Positions 1 to 8,556 of a DNA stretch of 64,000 bases are shown piece after piece; within the stretch, counting starts at the first letter, position 1; each line of letters opens with the position of its first letter. The DNA is from Bradyrhizobium sp. CCBAU 051011 (lineage in GTDB: Bacteria > Pseudomonadota > Alphaproteobacteria > Rhizobiales > Xanthobacteraceae): contig NZ_CP022222.1 of assembly GCF_009930815.1 (NCBI RefSeq), forward strand, positions 6,986,501 through 7,050,500, read 5' to 3'. Under the pieces are notes generated by a model, which worked only from the letters and a program-made list of their open reading frames with translations, was not told where the DNA came from and did not search any database. The translations under genes were made by a program, and so were the position numbers.

Positions 1-72
1 CGCCGCTTCGAGCTGTTCAAGAGCGAGATGACCGGGCGCGCGACCGCCAACAAGGAAAGCAGCGAAGCGTAG
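1..72 (+). CDS. 3' end of an unidentified protein (partial)
   Basis: Frame 1 is open from the first base and ends with TAG at 70-72, giving a 23-residue tail that begins RRFELFKSEM and ends KESSEA. The charged, polar tail fits a normal protein C terminus, but it is too short to identify a family. It converges with the minus-strand DUF1993 gene, whose stop lies 22 bp away. The 5' part lies outside the window. Confidence 0.6.
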   Translation, partial: RRFELFKSEMTGRATANKESSEA

Positions 73-94
73 CGGTCCGCTCTCCCTTTGACGG

Positions 95-607
95 CTATCT
101 CGGCGGCCCCAAGAAGTCCTTCTTGGCGAGATCGACGCCGGCATGGCGCAGGATGTCGTACGCTGTCGTGACATGAAAGAAAAATTGCGGAACGCTGAAC
201 GTCAGCAGCAACGACTTTCCGGTAAATTTTCGCTGGGTCCCGTTCTTGAACGTGAAAGCGACTTCCTTGTCGGCTGCGTTCTCGATTCCCTCGCGCGGCA
301 AACCTTGCACGAAATCAACCGTTGCCGATATCCGCGACTTGAGTTCGGCAATGTCAGGCTCCGCGTCTGAAAATGTGTGAGGCGCGCGGCCGGCCAGCAG
401 CGCGCAGGCGACGATCGCATGCCGCTTGGCCTCTCCTGCCTGCTGTTTCAAATTGTACATCGTGGGTGAGAGTCGCATGTTCAGAAGAACGGCGGGCTCG
501 ATATTTCGCCCTTCGGCATGGGCCGCGGCCTTGTCGAGGAGACTGGACAGATTTTCGAGATACGGCACGAACACGCCGACGGAAGCCTCGTGGAGCGAGA
601 TGGTCAC
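95..607 (-). CDS. DUF1993 family protein
   Basis: This is a protein of about 170 residues. The family is characterised only by sequence and belongs to the DinB-like helical-bundle group; its role is unknown. Seen here: an N-terminal TISLHEASVGVFVPYLENLS block, the central LSPTMYNLKQQ block and a C-terminal FFFHVTTAYDILRHAGV block, which is the usual DUF1993 layout and length. The reading frame stays open upstream to 874, but that would overlap the divergent gene at 704. The GTG at 607, preceded by GGAGA about 9 bases upstream, gives the normal family length. An ATG at 640 is the alternative. It is divergent from the PheC-like gene across about 97 bp, so both promoters must lie there. Confidence 0.8.
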   Translation of the reverse strand: MTISLHEASVGVFVPYLENLSSLLDKAAAHAEGRNIEPAVLLNMRLSPTMYNLKQQAGEAKRHAIVACALLAGRAPHTFSDAEPDIAELKSRISATVDFVQGLPREGIENAADKEVAFTFKNGTQRKFTGKSLLLTFSVPQFFFHVTTAYDILRHAGVDLAKKDFLGPPR

Positions 608-703
608 GATTTCATTTTCTCCGGGTGGCACCGCTGGCATATCTGGTCTAAATCGGCGCCATCGCTCCAGAGTGTCATCTAACTTGTCGGCGGAGAAGAC
701 CCG

Positions 704-1480
704 ATGTTTCGCGTGTTCGTTAGTCTTGCAATAGCTGTCCTGTGGACCGTTGTCGCCCATGCTCAGCAGCCGGCGAATTCCCGCCTCGACGACATCATCA
801 AGCGCGGCACGCTGCGGGTCGGCATGACCGGCGACTATCAACCGTTCACCTATTTCGACAAGGCGACGTCGCAATTCCGCGGCTTCGACGTCGACATGGC
901 GGAAGCGCTTGGCAAGGCGCTCGGCGTCAAGGTCGAGTTCGTTCAGACGACGTGGCCGCAGCTGATGAAGGATTTCGAAGCCGACAATTTCGATATCGCG
1001 ATGGGCGGCGTCTCGATCACGCTTGACCGGCAGAAAAAGGGAATGTTCTCGACGCCGATCATGCGCGAGGGCAAGACGGCGATCGCCCGCTGCGCCGACC
1101 AGGGCAAGTATGAGACGATCGCCGATATCGACAAGGCCGGCACCCGCGTCATCGTCAACCCCGGCGGCACCAATGAGCGCTTCGCCAAGGCCAACAGGAA
1201 TGCCGAAATCAAGGTGTGGAACGACAATGTCACGATCTTCGACGAGGTCGCCAAGGGCAATGCCGACCTAATGATGACGGACGCTTCCAAGACCCGCTAC
1301 CAGCAGAAGAAGCACCCCGGCGTGCTCTGCGCGGTGCATCCGGAAAAGCCGTTCGATTTTTCCGAGAAAGCCTATTGGCTGCAGCGCGACATGCCGCTGA
1401 AGGCTTTTGTCGACCAGTGGCTGCATATCGCCATCCAGGATGGCAGCTTCAGGAAAATCTACGCCGTCTGGTTCGATTGA
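704..1480 (+). CDS. PheC-like periplasmic solute-binding/cyclohexadienyl dehydratase family protein
   Basis: This 258-residue exported protein has a signal peptide (residues 1-20, VVAHA cut) and the periplasmic binding protein fold of amino-acid ABC receptors. It follows Pseudomonas PheC (cyclohexadienyl dehydratase) closely as I recall that sequence: TGDYQPFTY (42-50), GFDVDMA (60-66), VNPGGTNERFAKAN (151-164), LMMTDA (189-194) and LCAVHPEKPFDFSEKAYWL. PheC converts prephenate or arogenate to phenylpyruvate or phenylalanine. The position of its general acid, Glu173 of the mature enzyme, falls on Lys196 here, in TDASKTR. I therefore infer that it may bind a ligand rather than catalyse. No transporter permease or ATPase genes are adjacent. 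GGAGA precedes the ATG by about 9 bases. Confidence 0.8.
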   Translation: MFRVFVSLAIAVLWTVVAHAQQPANSRLDDIIKRGTLRVGMTGDYQPFTYFDKATSQFRGFDVDMAEALGKALGVKVEFVQTTWPQLMKDFEADNFDIAMGGVSITLDRQKKGMFSTPIMREGKTAIARCADQGKYETIADIDKAGTRVIVNPGGTNERFAKANRNAEIKVWNDNVTIFDEVAKGNADLMMTDASKTRYQQKKHPGVLCAVHPEKPFDFSEKAYWLQRDMPLKAFVDQWLHIAIQDGSFRKIYAVWFD

Positions 1481-1588
1481 CCTCTGATACGCCTGTTTCG
1501 CAGGAAATTGACCGTCTATCGGGCGCTATCTATTCTGCCCGGATTGAATTTGAACCGAAGCCGCTAGTACACGACATATAGTTTGAAA

Positions 1589-1602
1589 GTGATCTGGATC
1601 AC
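1589..1602. promoter_or_regulatory. candidate CRP/FNR-type palindrome
   Basis: GTGATCTGGATCAC is a near-perfect 14-bp dyad with TGATC and GATCA arms, ending 67 bp before the ATG at 1669. This is the general form of CRP/FNR/FixK sites. The outer bases are G and C rather than the T and A of a classical FixK box, so which regulator would bind is uncertain. Confidence 0.35.
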
Positions 1603-1668
1603 GCTGGGTGAAGCTGCCACTGCGTAATAGCTTTGGCAGCTCGGGTCCCCCGCTCAGGAGGTCGTCAT

Positions 1669-2508
1669 ATGAAGAAGTGTCTCGCTATCGCCGCGCTTTT
1701 GCTGGCGAGCACCGTCACCGCCGCGCAGGCGCAGTACTCGTTTGAGTATAACGGCCGCACCATTACCATCGATCCCGATCGCGGCACCGTTTCCATTCCC
1801 GGCGTCTACGATAATACCGGCAAGAAGACCAAGCGCCCGCGTGGCGAGGAAGGCGACCTTGATCGTCCGACCAGGAAGGTCCCGCAGCAGGCGAAGACCG
1901 CTCCGCAGGCCGCACCGGAGACAGCCTCGCCTCCGGCTGCGACGGCACCGGCGGAGCAAGCGGCTGCCCCTGCGTTGGCGCCCGCGCCGGTTGCCCCTGC
2001 TCCAACCGCTGCACCGCCCGCACCGTCGAACAATACGGCGGCCGTTGCGCCAACGGACGCCCCTGCGCCTCCAGCGGCAGCGCCCGCTCCTCCGGTACAA
2101 CAGAATGCCGCTCCGGCAGTCCCGCCCGCACCCGCTCCCGTTGCCGCGCCAGCACCACCGCCGCCGCAACAGAAGCAGGCCGCGGCCCCGCCAGCTTCGG
2201 CGCCCGCTACGAATTCACCGCTCGGCGTGTGGTTGACGGAGGAGAAGGAAGGCAAGATCAGAATCGAACAATGCGGCCAGAATCTCTGCGGCTATTCCGT
2301 CGACAAGAAGTCGAACCAGAATGGCGAGCAGATCCTGATCAACATGAAGCCCGGCAAGGACAAGTGGAGCGGCCGGATTTTCGACCCGAGCACCGGCAGC
2401 ACCTATGACTCCACGATCGCGCTGAAGGGCACCGACAGCCTGCGCGTCCAGGGCTGCGCGTTCGGCGGCATGTTCTGCGGCGGGCAGACCTGGACCCGCG
2501 TCAACTGA
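1669..2508 (+). CDS. Secreted DUF2147 protein with long Pro/Ala-rich linker
   Basis: This is a 279-residue protein. Residues 1-21 form a signal peptide (LLLASTVTAAQAQ). A short N-terminal segment is followed by a linker of about 110 residues made almost wholly of Pro, Ala and Gln. The last 95 residues are a DUF2147 domain (SPLGVWLTEEKEGKIRIEQC, then GRIFDPSTGSTYDSTI). DUF2147 is a small beta-rich domain of unknown function, common in secreted alphaproteobacterial proteins. The ATG is set by AGGAGG at 1656-1661. A Rho-independent terminator follows 30 bp after the stop, so it is probably monocistronic. It is likely periplasmic, with the linker spanning the space to envelope or peptidoglycan. 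Confidence 0.85.
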   Translation: MKKCLAIAALLLASTVTAAQAQYSFEYNGRTITIDPDRGTVSIPGVYDNTGKKTKRPRGEEGDLDRPTRKVPQQAKTAPQAAPETASPPAATAPAEQAAAPALAPAPVAPAPTAAPPAPSNNTAAVAPTDAPAPPAAAPAPPVQQNAAPAVPPAPAPVAAPAPPPPQQKQAAAPPASAPATNSPLGVWLTEEKEGKIRIEQCGQNLCGYSVDKKSNQNGEQILINMKPGKDKWSGRIFDPSTGSTYDSTIALKGTDSLRVQGCAFGGMFCGGQTWTRVN

Positions 2509-2536
2509 TCGCAAGCCGCGGCCTCCCATACGACCA

Positions 2537-2566
2537 AAAGCCCCGCTGCAATGCGGGGCTTTTTCA
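2537..2566 (+). terminator. Rho-independent terminator of the DUF2147 gene
   Basis: A 10-bp GC-rich stem (AAAGCCCCGC pairing with GCGGGGCTTT) encloses a TGCAAT loop and is followed by TTTTCATTT. It sits 29 bp after the stop codon of the preceding gene. Confidence 0.85.
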
Positions 2567-2650
2567 TTTCGGCACAGCGCGTGATGGCAATCACAGTCGC
2601 CAAAGAACCGCTATGAGACGCTGATCGTGTCCAAATTAAAGGGGCACGTC

Positions 2651-3004
2651 ATGGTTAGGTCTCGGAAATCCGTAGTCGCCGTTGCATTGATTGCCGCACT
2701 GGGCATAGTGACGCCATCGGCAGCCGCAACCTTCGACGGCGACTGGAATGTGCAGATCACCTCATCGAACGCCGCCTGCAGCAGCGGCGCATCGGTCTCG
2801 ATCGGAATCAGCAACGGCCAGGTTGCCTCCAACAGCACCGCTGTCACAGCGTCCGGCCGTGTGGCGGAAGCCGGCGCCATCCGCGTCACGCTTGCGAGCG
2901 GCATGAAGCGCGCGGTTGGCTCCGGCATGCTCACGGGCACGTCGGGATCGGGCACGTGGCGCGCGGCCATGTGCTCCGGCACCTGGACCGCGCAGCGGAT
3001 GTGA
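2651..3004 (+). CDS. Small secreted protein of unknown function
   Basis: This 117-residue protein has a clear signal peptide (VVAVALIAALGIVTPSAAA, residues 8-26) and a short mature domain starting TFDGDWNVQITSSNAACSSG and ending GSGTWRAAMCSGTWTAQRM. The two cysteines could form a disulfide. The repeated G-x-W pattern resembles small beta-barrel secreted proteins found across Bradyrhizobium, but I cannot assign a function. The ATG at 2651, preceded by AAAGGGG, is preferred over the upstream GTG at 2627. It converges with the cupin gene, 12 bp away. Confidence 0.65.
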   Translation: MVRSRKSVVAVALIAALGIVTPSAAATFDGDWNVQITSSNAACSSGASVSIGISNGQVASNSTAVTASGRVAEAGAIRVTLASGMKRAVGSGMLTGTSGSGTWRAAMCSGTWTAQRM

Positions 3005-3016
3005 GGCGACAGGTCC

Positions 3017-3421
3017 TCAGCCGACTTTCCCGGAATACTCCTCGTCGGTGACATGCTCCATCCAGGTGGAATAGACGCCGTCGAGCGCCTCCTGCATCGC
3101 GATGTGAGTCATGCTGTTTTGCGGTGAAGCGCCGTGCCAGTGCTTCTCGTTCGGCGGTATCCAGACGACATCACCGGGACGGATCTCCCTGATCGGACCA
3201 CCCTTGGCCTGTACCCGGCCCACGCCGGAGAGGACGTAGAGCGTCTGGCCAAGCGGGTGGGTGTGCCAGGCGGTGCGCGCACCAGGCTCGAAGGAAACTC
3301 GCGAGCAGTTCAGACGCGCCGGCGCGGGAGCCATGTTGATCGGATCCTGCAGCACCGTGCCGGTGAAATTCTCAGACGGCGCCCGACGGGTCGGCCGGCT
3401 GCCCGCGAGATGAATATCCAT
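3017..3421 (-). CDS. Cupin protein, hydroxynitrile-lyase-like (GtHNL type)
   Basis: This 134-residue single-domain cupin has the metal-site motif HTHPLGQTLYVLSG (residues 53-66) and a second motif PPNEKHWHGA (89-98). His53, His55, Gln59 and His94 occupy the same positions as the manganese ligands of the bacterial cupin hydroxynitrile lyase from Granulicella as I recall it. The C-terminal HVTDEEY matches that family too. Family members cleave or form cyanohydrins in vitro, but the natural substrate is unclear. It is the second gene after an RraA-like gene on the same strand (23 bp between them), which suggests a joint small-molecule lyase or aldolase role. Confidence 0.8.
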   Translation of the reverse strand: MDIHLAGSRPTRRAPSENFTGTVLQDPINMAPAPARLNCSRVSFEPGARTAWHTHPLGQTLYVLSGVGRVQAKGGPIREIRPGDVVWIPPNEKHWHGASPQNSMTHIAMQEALDGVYSTWMEHVTDEEYSGKVG

Positions 3422-3444
3422 GAAGTTATCTCCCTTCTTCGAAC

Positions 3445-4143
3445 TTATTTCTTCGTCGCCGCGTAGCGCGCCTTGGTCTCGGCGTTCATCGGATAGAGGC
3501 CGGGCAACGCCGCACCGTTGTTCACCTCGTTGACGATCCAGGCTTCCATCCGCTCCTGCTCCGGCCCTTCAGCCAGTACATGGTCGAGAAGCGCCTGCGG
3601 GATCAGCACCGCGCCATCCTGGTCGGCGACGACGATGTCGTTGGGAAATACCGCAACCCCGCCGCAGCCGATCGGCTCGCCCCAGCCGACGAATGTCAGC
3701 CCCGCGACCGACGGTGGCGCCGCGAAGCCATCGCACCAGACGGGCAGATTGGTACCGAGCACGCCTTCGACGTCGCGCACCACGCCATCGGTGATCAGTG
3801 CCGCAACGCCGCGCTTGACCATGCGCGCGCAGAGAATGTCGCCGAAGATGCCGGCATCGGCGACGCCCATAGCGTCGACCACGGCGATGCAGCCCTTCGG
3901 CATCGCTTCAATCGCGGTGCGGGTCGAAATCGGCGACGACCAGGATTCCGGCGTGGCCAAATCCTCGCGCGCGGGAACGAAGCGCAGCGTGAAGGCCGGC
4001 CCGACCAGCCGCGGCTGTCCCGGCCGTAGCGGCTTGGTGCCGCGCATCCAGACGTTTCGCAGGCCCTTCTTCAGCAGCACAGTGGTGATGGTGGCGGTGG
4101 ACACGCCGGACAGGGTTGCGAGGGCTTCGGGGGACAGGGACAT
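3445..4143 (-). CDS. RraA-fold family protein, probable aldolase/decarboxylase
   Basis: This 232-residue protein of the RraA/HMG-aldolase superfamily has the hallmark GDIL (residues 101-104) followed by TDGVVRDVEG with Arg123-Asp124. In the class II HMG/CHA aldolases these residues bind pyruvate and the divalent metal. The length and the presence of the catalytic pair favour an aldolase or oxaloacetate decarboxylase over the E. coli RNase E regulator RraA. It is upstream of a cupin lyase-like gene in an apparent two-gene operon. The ATG is at 4143. The substrate cannot be read from the sequence. Confidence 0.8.
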   Translation of the reverse strand: MSLSPEALATLSGVSTATITTVLLKKGLRNVWMRGTKPLRPGQPRLVGPAFTLRFVPAREDLATPESWSSPISTRTAIEAMPKGCIAVVDAMGVADAGIFGDILCARMVKRGVAALITDGVVRDVEGVLGTNLPVWCDGFAAPPSVAGLTFVGWGEPIGCGGVAVFPNDIVVADQDGAVLIPQALLDHVLAEGPEQERMEAWIVNEVNNGAALPGLYPMNAETKARYAATKK

Positions 4144-4368
4144 CTGGAATGCAGGCTCCGGAGGATGGATGAAAGGTAGCGCATCTTGCGAAGCGCTGAT
4201 GTCACGTCAAGGGCTCGCGGAAAGAAGCGCGATCATAACATCTTATCGTCGGCATGCAGATTAATTTATTGAACTTACTGGCTGATTTCGTGCGAAGCGA
4301 ATTCCACTCGCGCCCAAAACACGCTACAGGTTGAGTGAGCACGAGAGCTGCGAGACAGTTTAGAGGCC

Positions 4369-5100
4369 ATGGCCGCGACGCTTCCCCCGCCCCGCCTTTT
4401 GCCGAGTGGCGACAGCGCCATCACGGTGGAATTCAGCCGCAACATCGATGATGCCGCCAACCGGCGGGTGTTGGCGCTCGACCGTGCCATGGCCGCCGAG
4501 CCGATCGCGGGCGTCACCGAGACGGTGCCGACCTATCGCTCGCTGCTGGTGCATTACGATCCCGAGCAGATCGATTTCGACCAGCTTGGCGAAAAGATCC
4601 TCGGCTTTGCGCAGCGGCCGGTGCCGGCCTCGACAAAGACCCGGCGCTGGCGCATTCCGGTCGTCTACGGCGGCGAGCACGGCATCGACCTCGAGGATGT
4701 CGCCAAGACCCTCAACACCACGCCCGACGAGATCGTGGCGCGGCACGTCGCTGGCGACTACCGGGTCGCCATGATCGGCTTTACGCCCGGCTGGTCCTAT
4801 CTCAGCGGGCTTGCAGATAGCCTGCACATGCCGCGGCGGCAGAATCCGCGCCTGCTGACGCCGGCCGGCACCATCTCGATCGGCGGGGTACAGACCGGCG
4901 TGCAGTGCCTCGCCGGCCCGAGCGGCTGGCACCTGCTGGGGCGGACGGCGGTCCGCACCTACCAGCTTCATCGCGATCCGATTTTCCTGCTTGAGCCCGG
5001 CGACAACGTCACCTTTGCAGCGGTCGATGCCAAGACGTTCGCCGAGCAGGATCGCGCGGCCGAAGCCGGCGAATTCATTGCCGAGCAGATCGCCTCATGA
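4369..5100 (+). CDS. pxpB: 5-oxoprolinase subunit PxpB
   Basis: This 243-residue protein of the KipI/allophanate hydrolase subunit 1 family is one of three subunits that hydrolyse 5-oxoproline to glutamate using ATP. Family signatures seen: LLPSGDSAITVEF at the N terminus, LVHYDPEQID, then GFTPGWSYLSGL, MPRRQNPRLLTPAGTISIGG and the C-terminal LEPGDNVTF. The stop codon overlaps the start of pxpC (ATGA at 5097-5100), so the two are translationally coupled. The ATG at 4369 gives a normal family length. The roughly 225 bp upstream should hold the operon promoter. Confidence 0.93.
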   Translation: MAATLPPPRLLPSGDSAITVEFSRNIDDAANRRVLALDRAMAAEPIAGVTETVPTYRSLLVHYDPEQIDFDQLGEKILGFAQRPVPASTKTRRWRIPVVYGGEHGIDLEDVAKTLNTTPDEIVARHVAGDYRVAMIGFTPGWSYLSGLADSLHMPRRQNPRLLTPAGTISIGGVQTGVQCLAGPSGWHLLGRTAVRTYQLHRDPIFLLEPGDNVTFAAVDAKTFAEQDRAAEAGEFIAEQIAS

Positions 5101-6152
5101 GCAAGCTCGTCATTGCCGCGATCGGCCCGGCCAGTTCGGTACAGGACGGCGGACGCCCCGGCGCCCAACGCTATGGCCTGGTGCCGAGCGGCGCGATGGA
5201 TCGGCTGGCGCTGGCAGCCGCGAATACGCTGGTCGGCAATGAGCCGTTCACGGCGGCCATCGAAGTCGGTCCGTTCGATGCAAAATTTACCGCGCGCGGC
5301 GGCGCCGTGCGCGTTACCTTGGCTGGAGCCCCGCGCAATGCCGATATCGCCGGTCGCGCGATGGCGCCGGATACCTCCGCGACGCTTGCCGATGGCGAGA
5401 CACTGACGCTCGGCTTCGCCCGCGGCGGCTCGTTCAGCTATCTCGCGATCGAAGGCGGCATTGCCGGCGAGCCGATGTTCGGCAGCCTCGCGGTCAACGC
5501 CCGCGCCGGCCTCGGCAGCCCCTATCCGCGTCCGCTGCAGGCTGGCGACGAATTGCAGACGAAACCGGCAAGCGGCGCGCCGGAACGGCGGATTGAATTG
5601 CCCGCGGCAACCGACGCGCCGATCCGCATGGTCTGGGGACCGCAGGACGACGAATTCGCCGACGAGACCAAAAAACTGTTTCTCGACAGCGAATGGAAGA
5701 TATCGGCGACCAGCGACCGCATGGGCTACCGGCTCGAAGGGCCCGAGCTCAAGCATCTCCACGGCCACAACATCGTTTCCGATGGCACCGTCAACGGCAG
5801 CCTGCAGGTGCCCGGCAATGGCCAGCCGATCGTGCTGATGCGCGACCGCGGCACCAGCGGCGGCTATCCGAAGATCGCAACCGTGATTTCGGCCGACTTC
5901 GGGCGATTGGCGCAGATCCCCGCCGGGCGCGCCTTTCGTTTCAGGGCCGTCAGCATGGCGGAGGCGCAGGCCGAGGCGCGCAAATTTGCGGAGTTGCTGC
6001 GCACCCTGCCCGAACGGCTGCGAGCGATCGAAAGCGTTGATCTCAACATCGACGCGCTGCACGATGCCAATGTCGCGGGCCACGCCGTCAATGCGGTCGA
6101 TGCCGGAACCTGGCACGCGGTATCGATGGCCGAGATAGCGGGGCCGGACTGA
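5097..6152 (+). CDS. pxpC: 5-oxoprolinase subunit PxpC
   Basis: This 351-residue protein of the KipA/biotin-dependent carboxyltransferase (allophanate hydrolase subunit 2) family partners PxpB in the 5-oxoprolinase complex. Diagnostic stretches are [18 protein letters not shown] near the N terminus, [28 protein letters not shown] and RMGYRLEGP, with [17 protein letters not shown] in the C-terminal half. It begins inside the pxpB stop codon and is followed 34 bp later by pxpA. Confidence 0.93.
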   Translation: MSKLVIAAIGPASSVQDGGRPGAQRYGLVPSGAMDRLALAAANTLVGNEPFTAAIEVGPFDAKFTARGGAVRVTLAGAPRNADIAGRAMAPDTSATLADGETLTLGFARGGSFSYLAIEGGIAGEPMFGSLAVNARAGLGSPYPRPLQAGDELQTKPASGAPERRIELPAATDAPIRMVWGPQDDEFADETKKLFLDSEWKISATSDRMGYRLEGPELKHLHGHNIVSDGTVNGSLQVPGNGQPIVLMRDRGTSGGYPKIATVISADFGRLAQIPAGRAFRFRAVSMAEAQAEARKFAELLRTLPERLRAIESVDLNIDALHDANVAGHAVNAVDAGTWHAVSMAEIAGPD

Positions 6153-6186
6153 CCACCAATCCACTCACGAGAAGCGGACGGACATC

Positions 6187-6960
6187 ATGACAACCATCGA
6201 CCTCAATTGCGATCTCGGCGAAGGTTTTGGCGCGTGGGAAATGGGCAATGATGCCGCGATGATCGAACTGGCGACGTCGGTGAATGTCGCCTGCGGCTTT
6301 CATGCCGGCGATGCCGACATCATGCGTCGCACCGTTGAGCTAGCGAAAGCACGTGGCGTCAGCGTCGGCGCGCACCCTGGATATCGCGACCTGCACGGCT
6401 TCGGCCGGCGGCCGATCCCGGGCCTGAAGTCTTCGGAGATCGAGAACCTCATCGCCTACCAGATCGGCGCGTTGCAGGCGATTGCGACCGCGGCCGGCTA
6501 CAAGGTCACCCATGTCAAGGCGCATGGCGCGCTCTCCAACGTTGCCTGCGAGGACGACATGACCGCAAAAGCCATCGCCAACGGCATCAAGGCCGTCGAT
6601 CCCAACTTGATCTTTGTCGTGCTCGCCAATTCCAAGCTGGTGCAGGCCGGCGAAGCCGCCAATTTGCCGATGGTGCACGAGGTGTTTGCCGACCGCGCCT
6701 ACGAAGACAATGGCTCGCTGGTGTCGCGCAAGAAGCCGGGCGCCGTGCTGCATGATGCGAAGGAGATCGCCGACCGCGTGGTGCGGATGGTGCAGGACGG
6801 CGCGGTGGTCTCAGTCACCGGCAAGGTGATCAAGATGCGCACCGACACCGTGTGCATTCACGGCGATACGCCAGGCGCCGTCGATATCGCGCGTGGGGTA
6901 CGTCAGGCGCTGAAGGATGCGGGGATAGCGGTCGCGCCGTTCAAGACGGCGCAGCCATAG
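6187..6960 (+). CDS. pxpA: 5-oxoprolinase subunit PxpA (LamB/YcsF family)
   Basis: This 257-residue protein has the LamB/YcsF barrel. It opens with the diagnostic [16 protein letters not shown] and continues with [33 protein letters not shown] and [10 protein letters not shown]. It is the third subunit of the ATP-dependent 5-oxoprolinase that recycles 5-oxoproline formed from glutamine or glutathione breakdown. The order B-C-A in one operon matches many proteobacteria. A dispersed palindromic repeat begins right after the stop. Confidence 0.95.
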   Translation: MTTIDLNCDLGEGFGAWEMGNDAAMIELATSVNVACGFHAGDADIMRRTVELAKARGVSVGAHPGYRDLHGFGRRPIPGLKSSEIENLIAYQIGALQAIATAAGYKVTHVKAHGALSNVACEDDMTAKAIANGIKAVDPNLIFVVLANSKLVQAGEAANLPMVHEVFADRAYEDNGSLVSRKKPGAVLHDAKEIADRVVRMVQDGAVVSVTGKVIKMRTDTVCIHGDTPGAVDIARGVRQALKDAGIAVAPFKTAQP

Positions 6961-7014
6961 CGTTTTCGAGCGAAGTGGAAGCCGGTTCGCGTGAAGAAAA
7001 CGCGTCAGAAAACA
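6961..7014. repeat. Dispersed intergenic repeat (copy 1)
   Basis: The stretch starts CGTTTTCGAGCGAAGTGGA, then CCGGTTCGCGTGAAG and AAAACGCGTC. A closely related sequence lies in opposite orientation at 34803-34904, and a more distant one at 17511-17562. The inner arms GCGTTTTC and GAAAACGC pair. I recognise this as a common intergenic element of Bradyrhizobium. It could act as a transcript 3'-end structure here. Confidence 0.7.
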
Positions 7015-7019
7015 ACGCC

Positions 7020-7172
7020 TCAGAACGGATGAACCGACAGCGTGCCGAACACGATGGCGGCAATGAGCGCGAACGCGCTGTAGAGCGCGGCGGTATGAAA
7101 GCCGGTGCCGGAACGGCGGGACACCGAGCGTGCGTAAAGGTGCAGGCGGGCTTCCGCCGATAGTTCGCGCAT
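7020..7172 (-). CDS. 50-residue single-pass membrane protein
   Basis: This short ORF encodes MRELSAEARLHLYARS followed by a tail with one hydrophobic segment (TAALYSAFALIAAIVFGTLS, residues 27-46). GGAG lies about 9 bases before the ATG at 7172, which supports translation. An upstream in-frame start at 7274 would add 34 residues without an obvious ribosome site. The amphipathic N terminus plus single transmembrane helix is typical of small inner-membrane regulators, but no family is recognised. Confidence 0.5.
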   Translation of the reverse strand: MRELSAEARLHLYARSVSRRSGTGFHTAALYSAFALIAAIVFGTLSVHPF

Positions 7173-7389
7173 GGTCGATCTCCAACGCAGCATGGAGTGC
7201 ATATGGAATATCGATCGCGCTCCGATGCAAGATGTCCGCCGAAATAGCGATATCGACGCTTCGGCGCCCACCATTTCGAGGGGAAAATTCCTCTCTGCCT
7301 GATCAGAGCGAGAATATTATTCGGGCCGATTTGAGCCGGTAGGAACCCCGAATAGTAAATTTCGTGGCGGAACCCGTCAGCCGACCGGC

Positions 7390-8556
7390 TTAGGGCCTCC
7401 AATGCCCAATCTTGAAAGCTGCCAGATGCCCGGCGATGTCGCCCGGATCGAAAGCGGGACCGGCAAACGCACCGATGGCCTCGGAGGCGCCAGAGGCCCT
7501 GCCTTGATGCCCCAAGGCGGCGTCATAGAGCTCCGGCCTGAAGACCTCCATGGCGGTCCGCAGCGCCTCGGGGCGCATCGCTGTCTGCCCCCAGCGCACC
7601 ATCTGGGCGTAGAGCCAGGCGGCCTGCGCCGGATCGGGCCGGCCTGCCCCCTCGCGCCCGACCAGCAGATAGCGACTGCTCTCGCGCCGCTGGCCGTCGG
7701 GTGAGATCTTCAGCCGCCCGTCGAGGGTGCGCTGGATCACCTCGGCGCCAACGCCGAGCCGGTCCGGCCGCGCCAGCACATGGGCAGCCTCGGCGCGGTT
7801 TCCGGGATCCTCGATGTATTCGGCAGCGTGGGCAGCCGCCCGGATCAGGGCGGCCAGCACCTCGGGATTCTTTTCCGCCCACTTTTCCCTGACCGCGAGA
7901 ACCTTTTCGGCCGCGCGCACCAGGATGTCAGAGACGAAATGCAGGATGTGGCCGACGCCAAGATCGACCGCGACCGAGTTCCAGGGCGCGCCGACGCAAA
8001 ACGCATCGACGTGGCCGTTGGCGAGGCTGTCCACCATGTAGGGCGGCGGCAGCACCACCAGCCGAATGTCCTCGTCGGGATCGACCCCGCCCGCCGCCAT
8101 CCAGAACCGAAGCTGGTAATTATGGGTGGAGAACGGGAACGTCATGCCGAACGTCAGCGGTTCCGCGCCGCTCTTGCGCCTACTGGTCACGACACGGGCG
8201 AGCGCCAGCGCGGTGGCCATGGGATCGAGGGCGTCGCCATCGAGTTCGCCCATGATCGCAGCATGCAGCGCCGGCGACACCGTGATCGCATTGCCATTGA
8301 GGCCCAGATTGAACGGCGCCACGATCGGCACCTTGACGTGGCCAAGCCCGAGGCTCGAGGCGATCGCAACCGGCGCCAGCAGATGCGCTGCGTCGAACAT
8401 GCCGATATTGAGCTTGTCGCGGACATTGGACCACGACACTTCCCGCACCAGGGTAACGTCGAGCCCTTCGGCGGCGGTAAAACCCTTGTCGACGGCGATG
8501 ATCAGCGCGGCCGCATCGACCAGCGGAATGAAGCCGATATGCAGCGGTGTTTTCAT
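7390..8556 (-). CDS. nasS: NasS, cytoplasmic nitrate sensor (NrtA/CmpA-like)
   Basis: This 388-residue protein is related to the periplasmic nitrate/bicarbonate receptors NrtA/CmpA but has no signal peptide: it opens directly with MKTPLHIGFIPLVDAAALII. That is the hallmark of NasS, a cytoplasmic sensor that holds the antiterminator NasT inactive until nitrate or nitrite binds. Its start overlaps the stop of nasT (8553-8556). In Bradyrhizobium the pair is known to control nitrate assimilation and nos genes through leader antitermination. No nitrate transporter or reductase genes lie nearby in this window. Confidence 0.88.
   Translation of the reverse strand: MKTPLHIGFIPLVDAAALIIAVDKGFTAAEGLDVTLVREVSWSNVRDKLNIGMFDAAHLLAPVAIASSLGLGHVKVPIVAPFNLGLNGNAITVSPALHAAIMGELDGDALDPMATALALARVVTSRRKSGAEPLTFGMTFPFSTHNYQLRFWMAAGGVDPDEDIRLVVLPPPYMVDSLANGHVDAFCVGAPWNSVAVDLGVGHILHFVSDILVRAAEKVLAVREKWAEKNPEVLAALIRAAAHAAEYIEDPGNRAEAAHVLARPDRLGVGAEVIQRTLDGRLKISPDGQRRESSRYLLVGREGAGRPDPAQAAWLYAQMVRWGQTAMRPEALRTAMEVFRPELYDAALGHQGRASGASEAIGAFAGPAFDPGDIAGHLAAFKIGHWRP

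Noticed and set aside
4968..6164. A 398-codon minus-strand frame opposite pxpC
   Set aside because: Shadow of a GC-rich gene. pxpC shows a complete family signature and coupling to pxpB, and the antisense product is Arg/Gly/Ala-rich without motifs.
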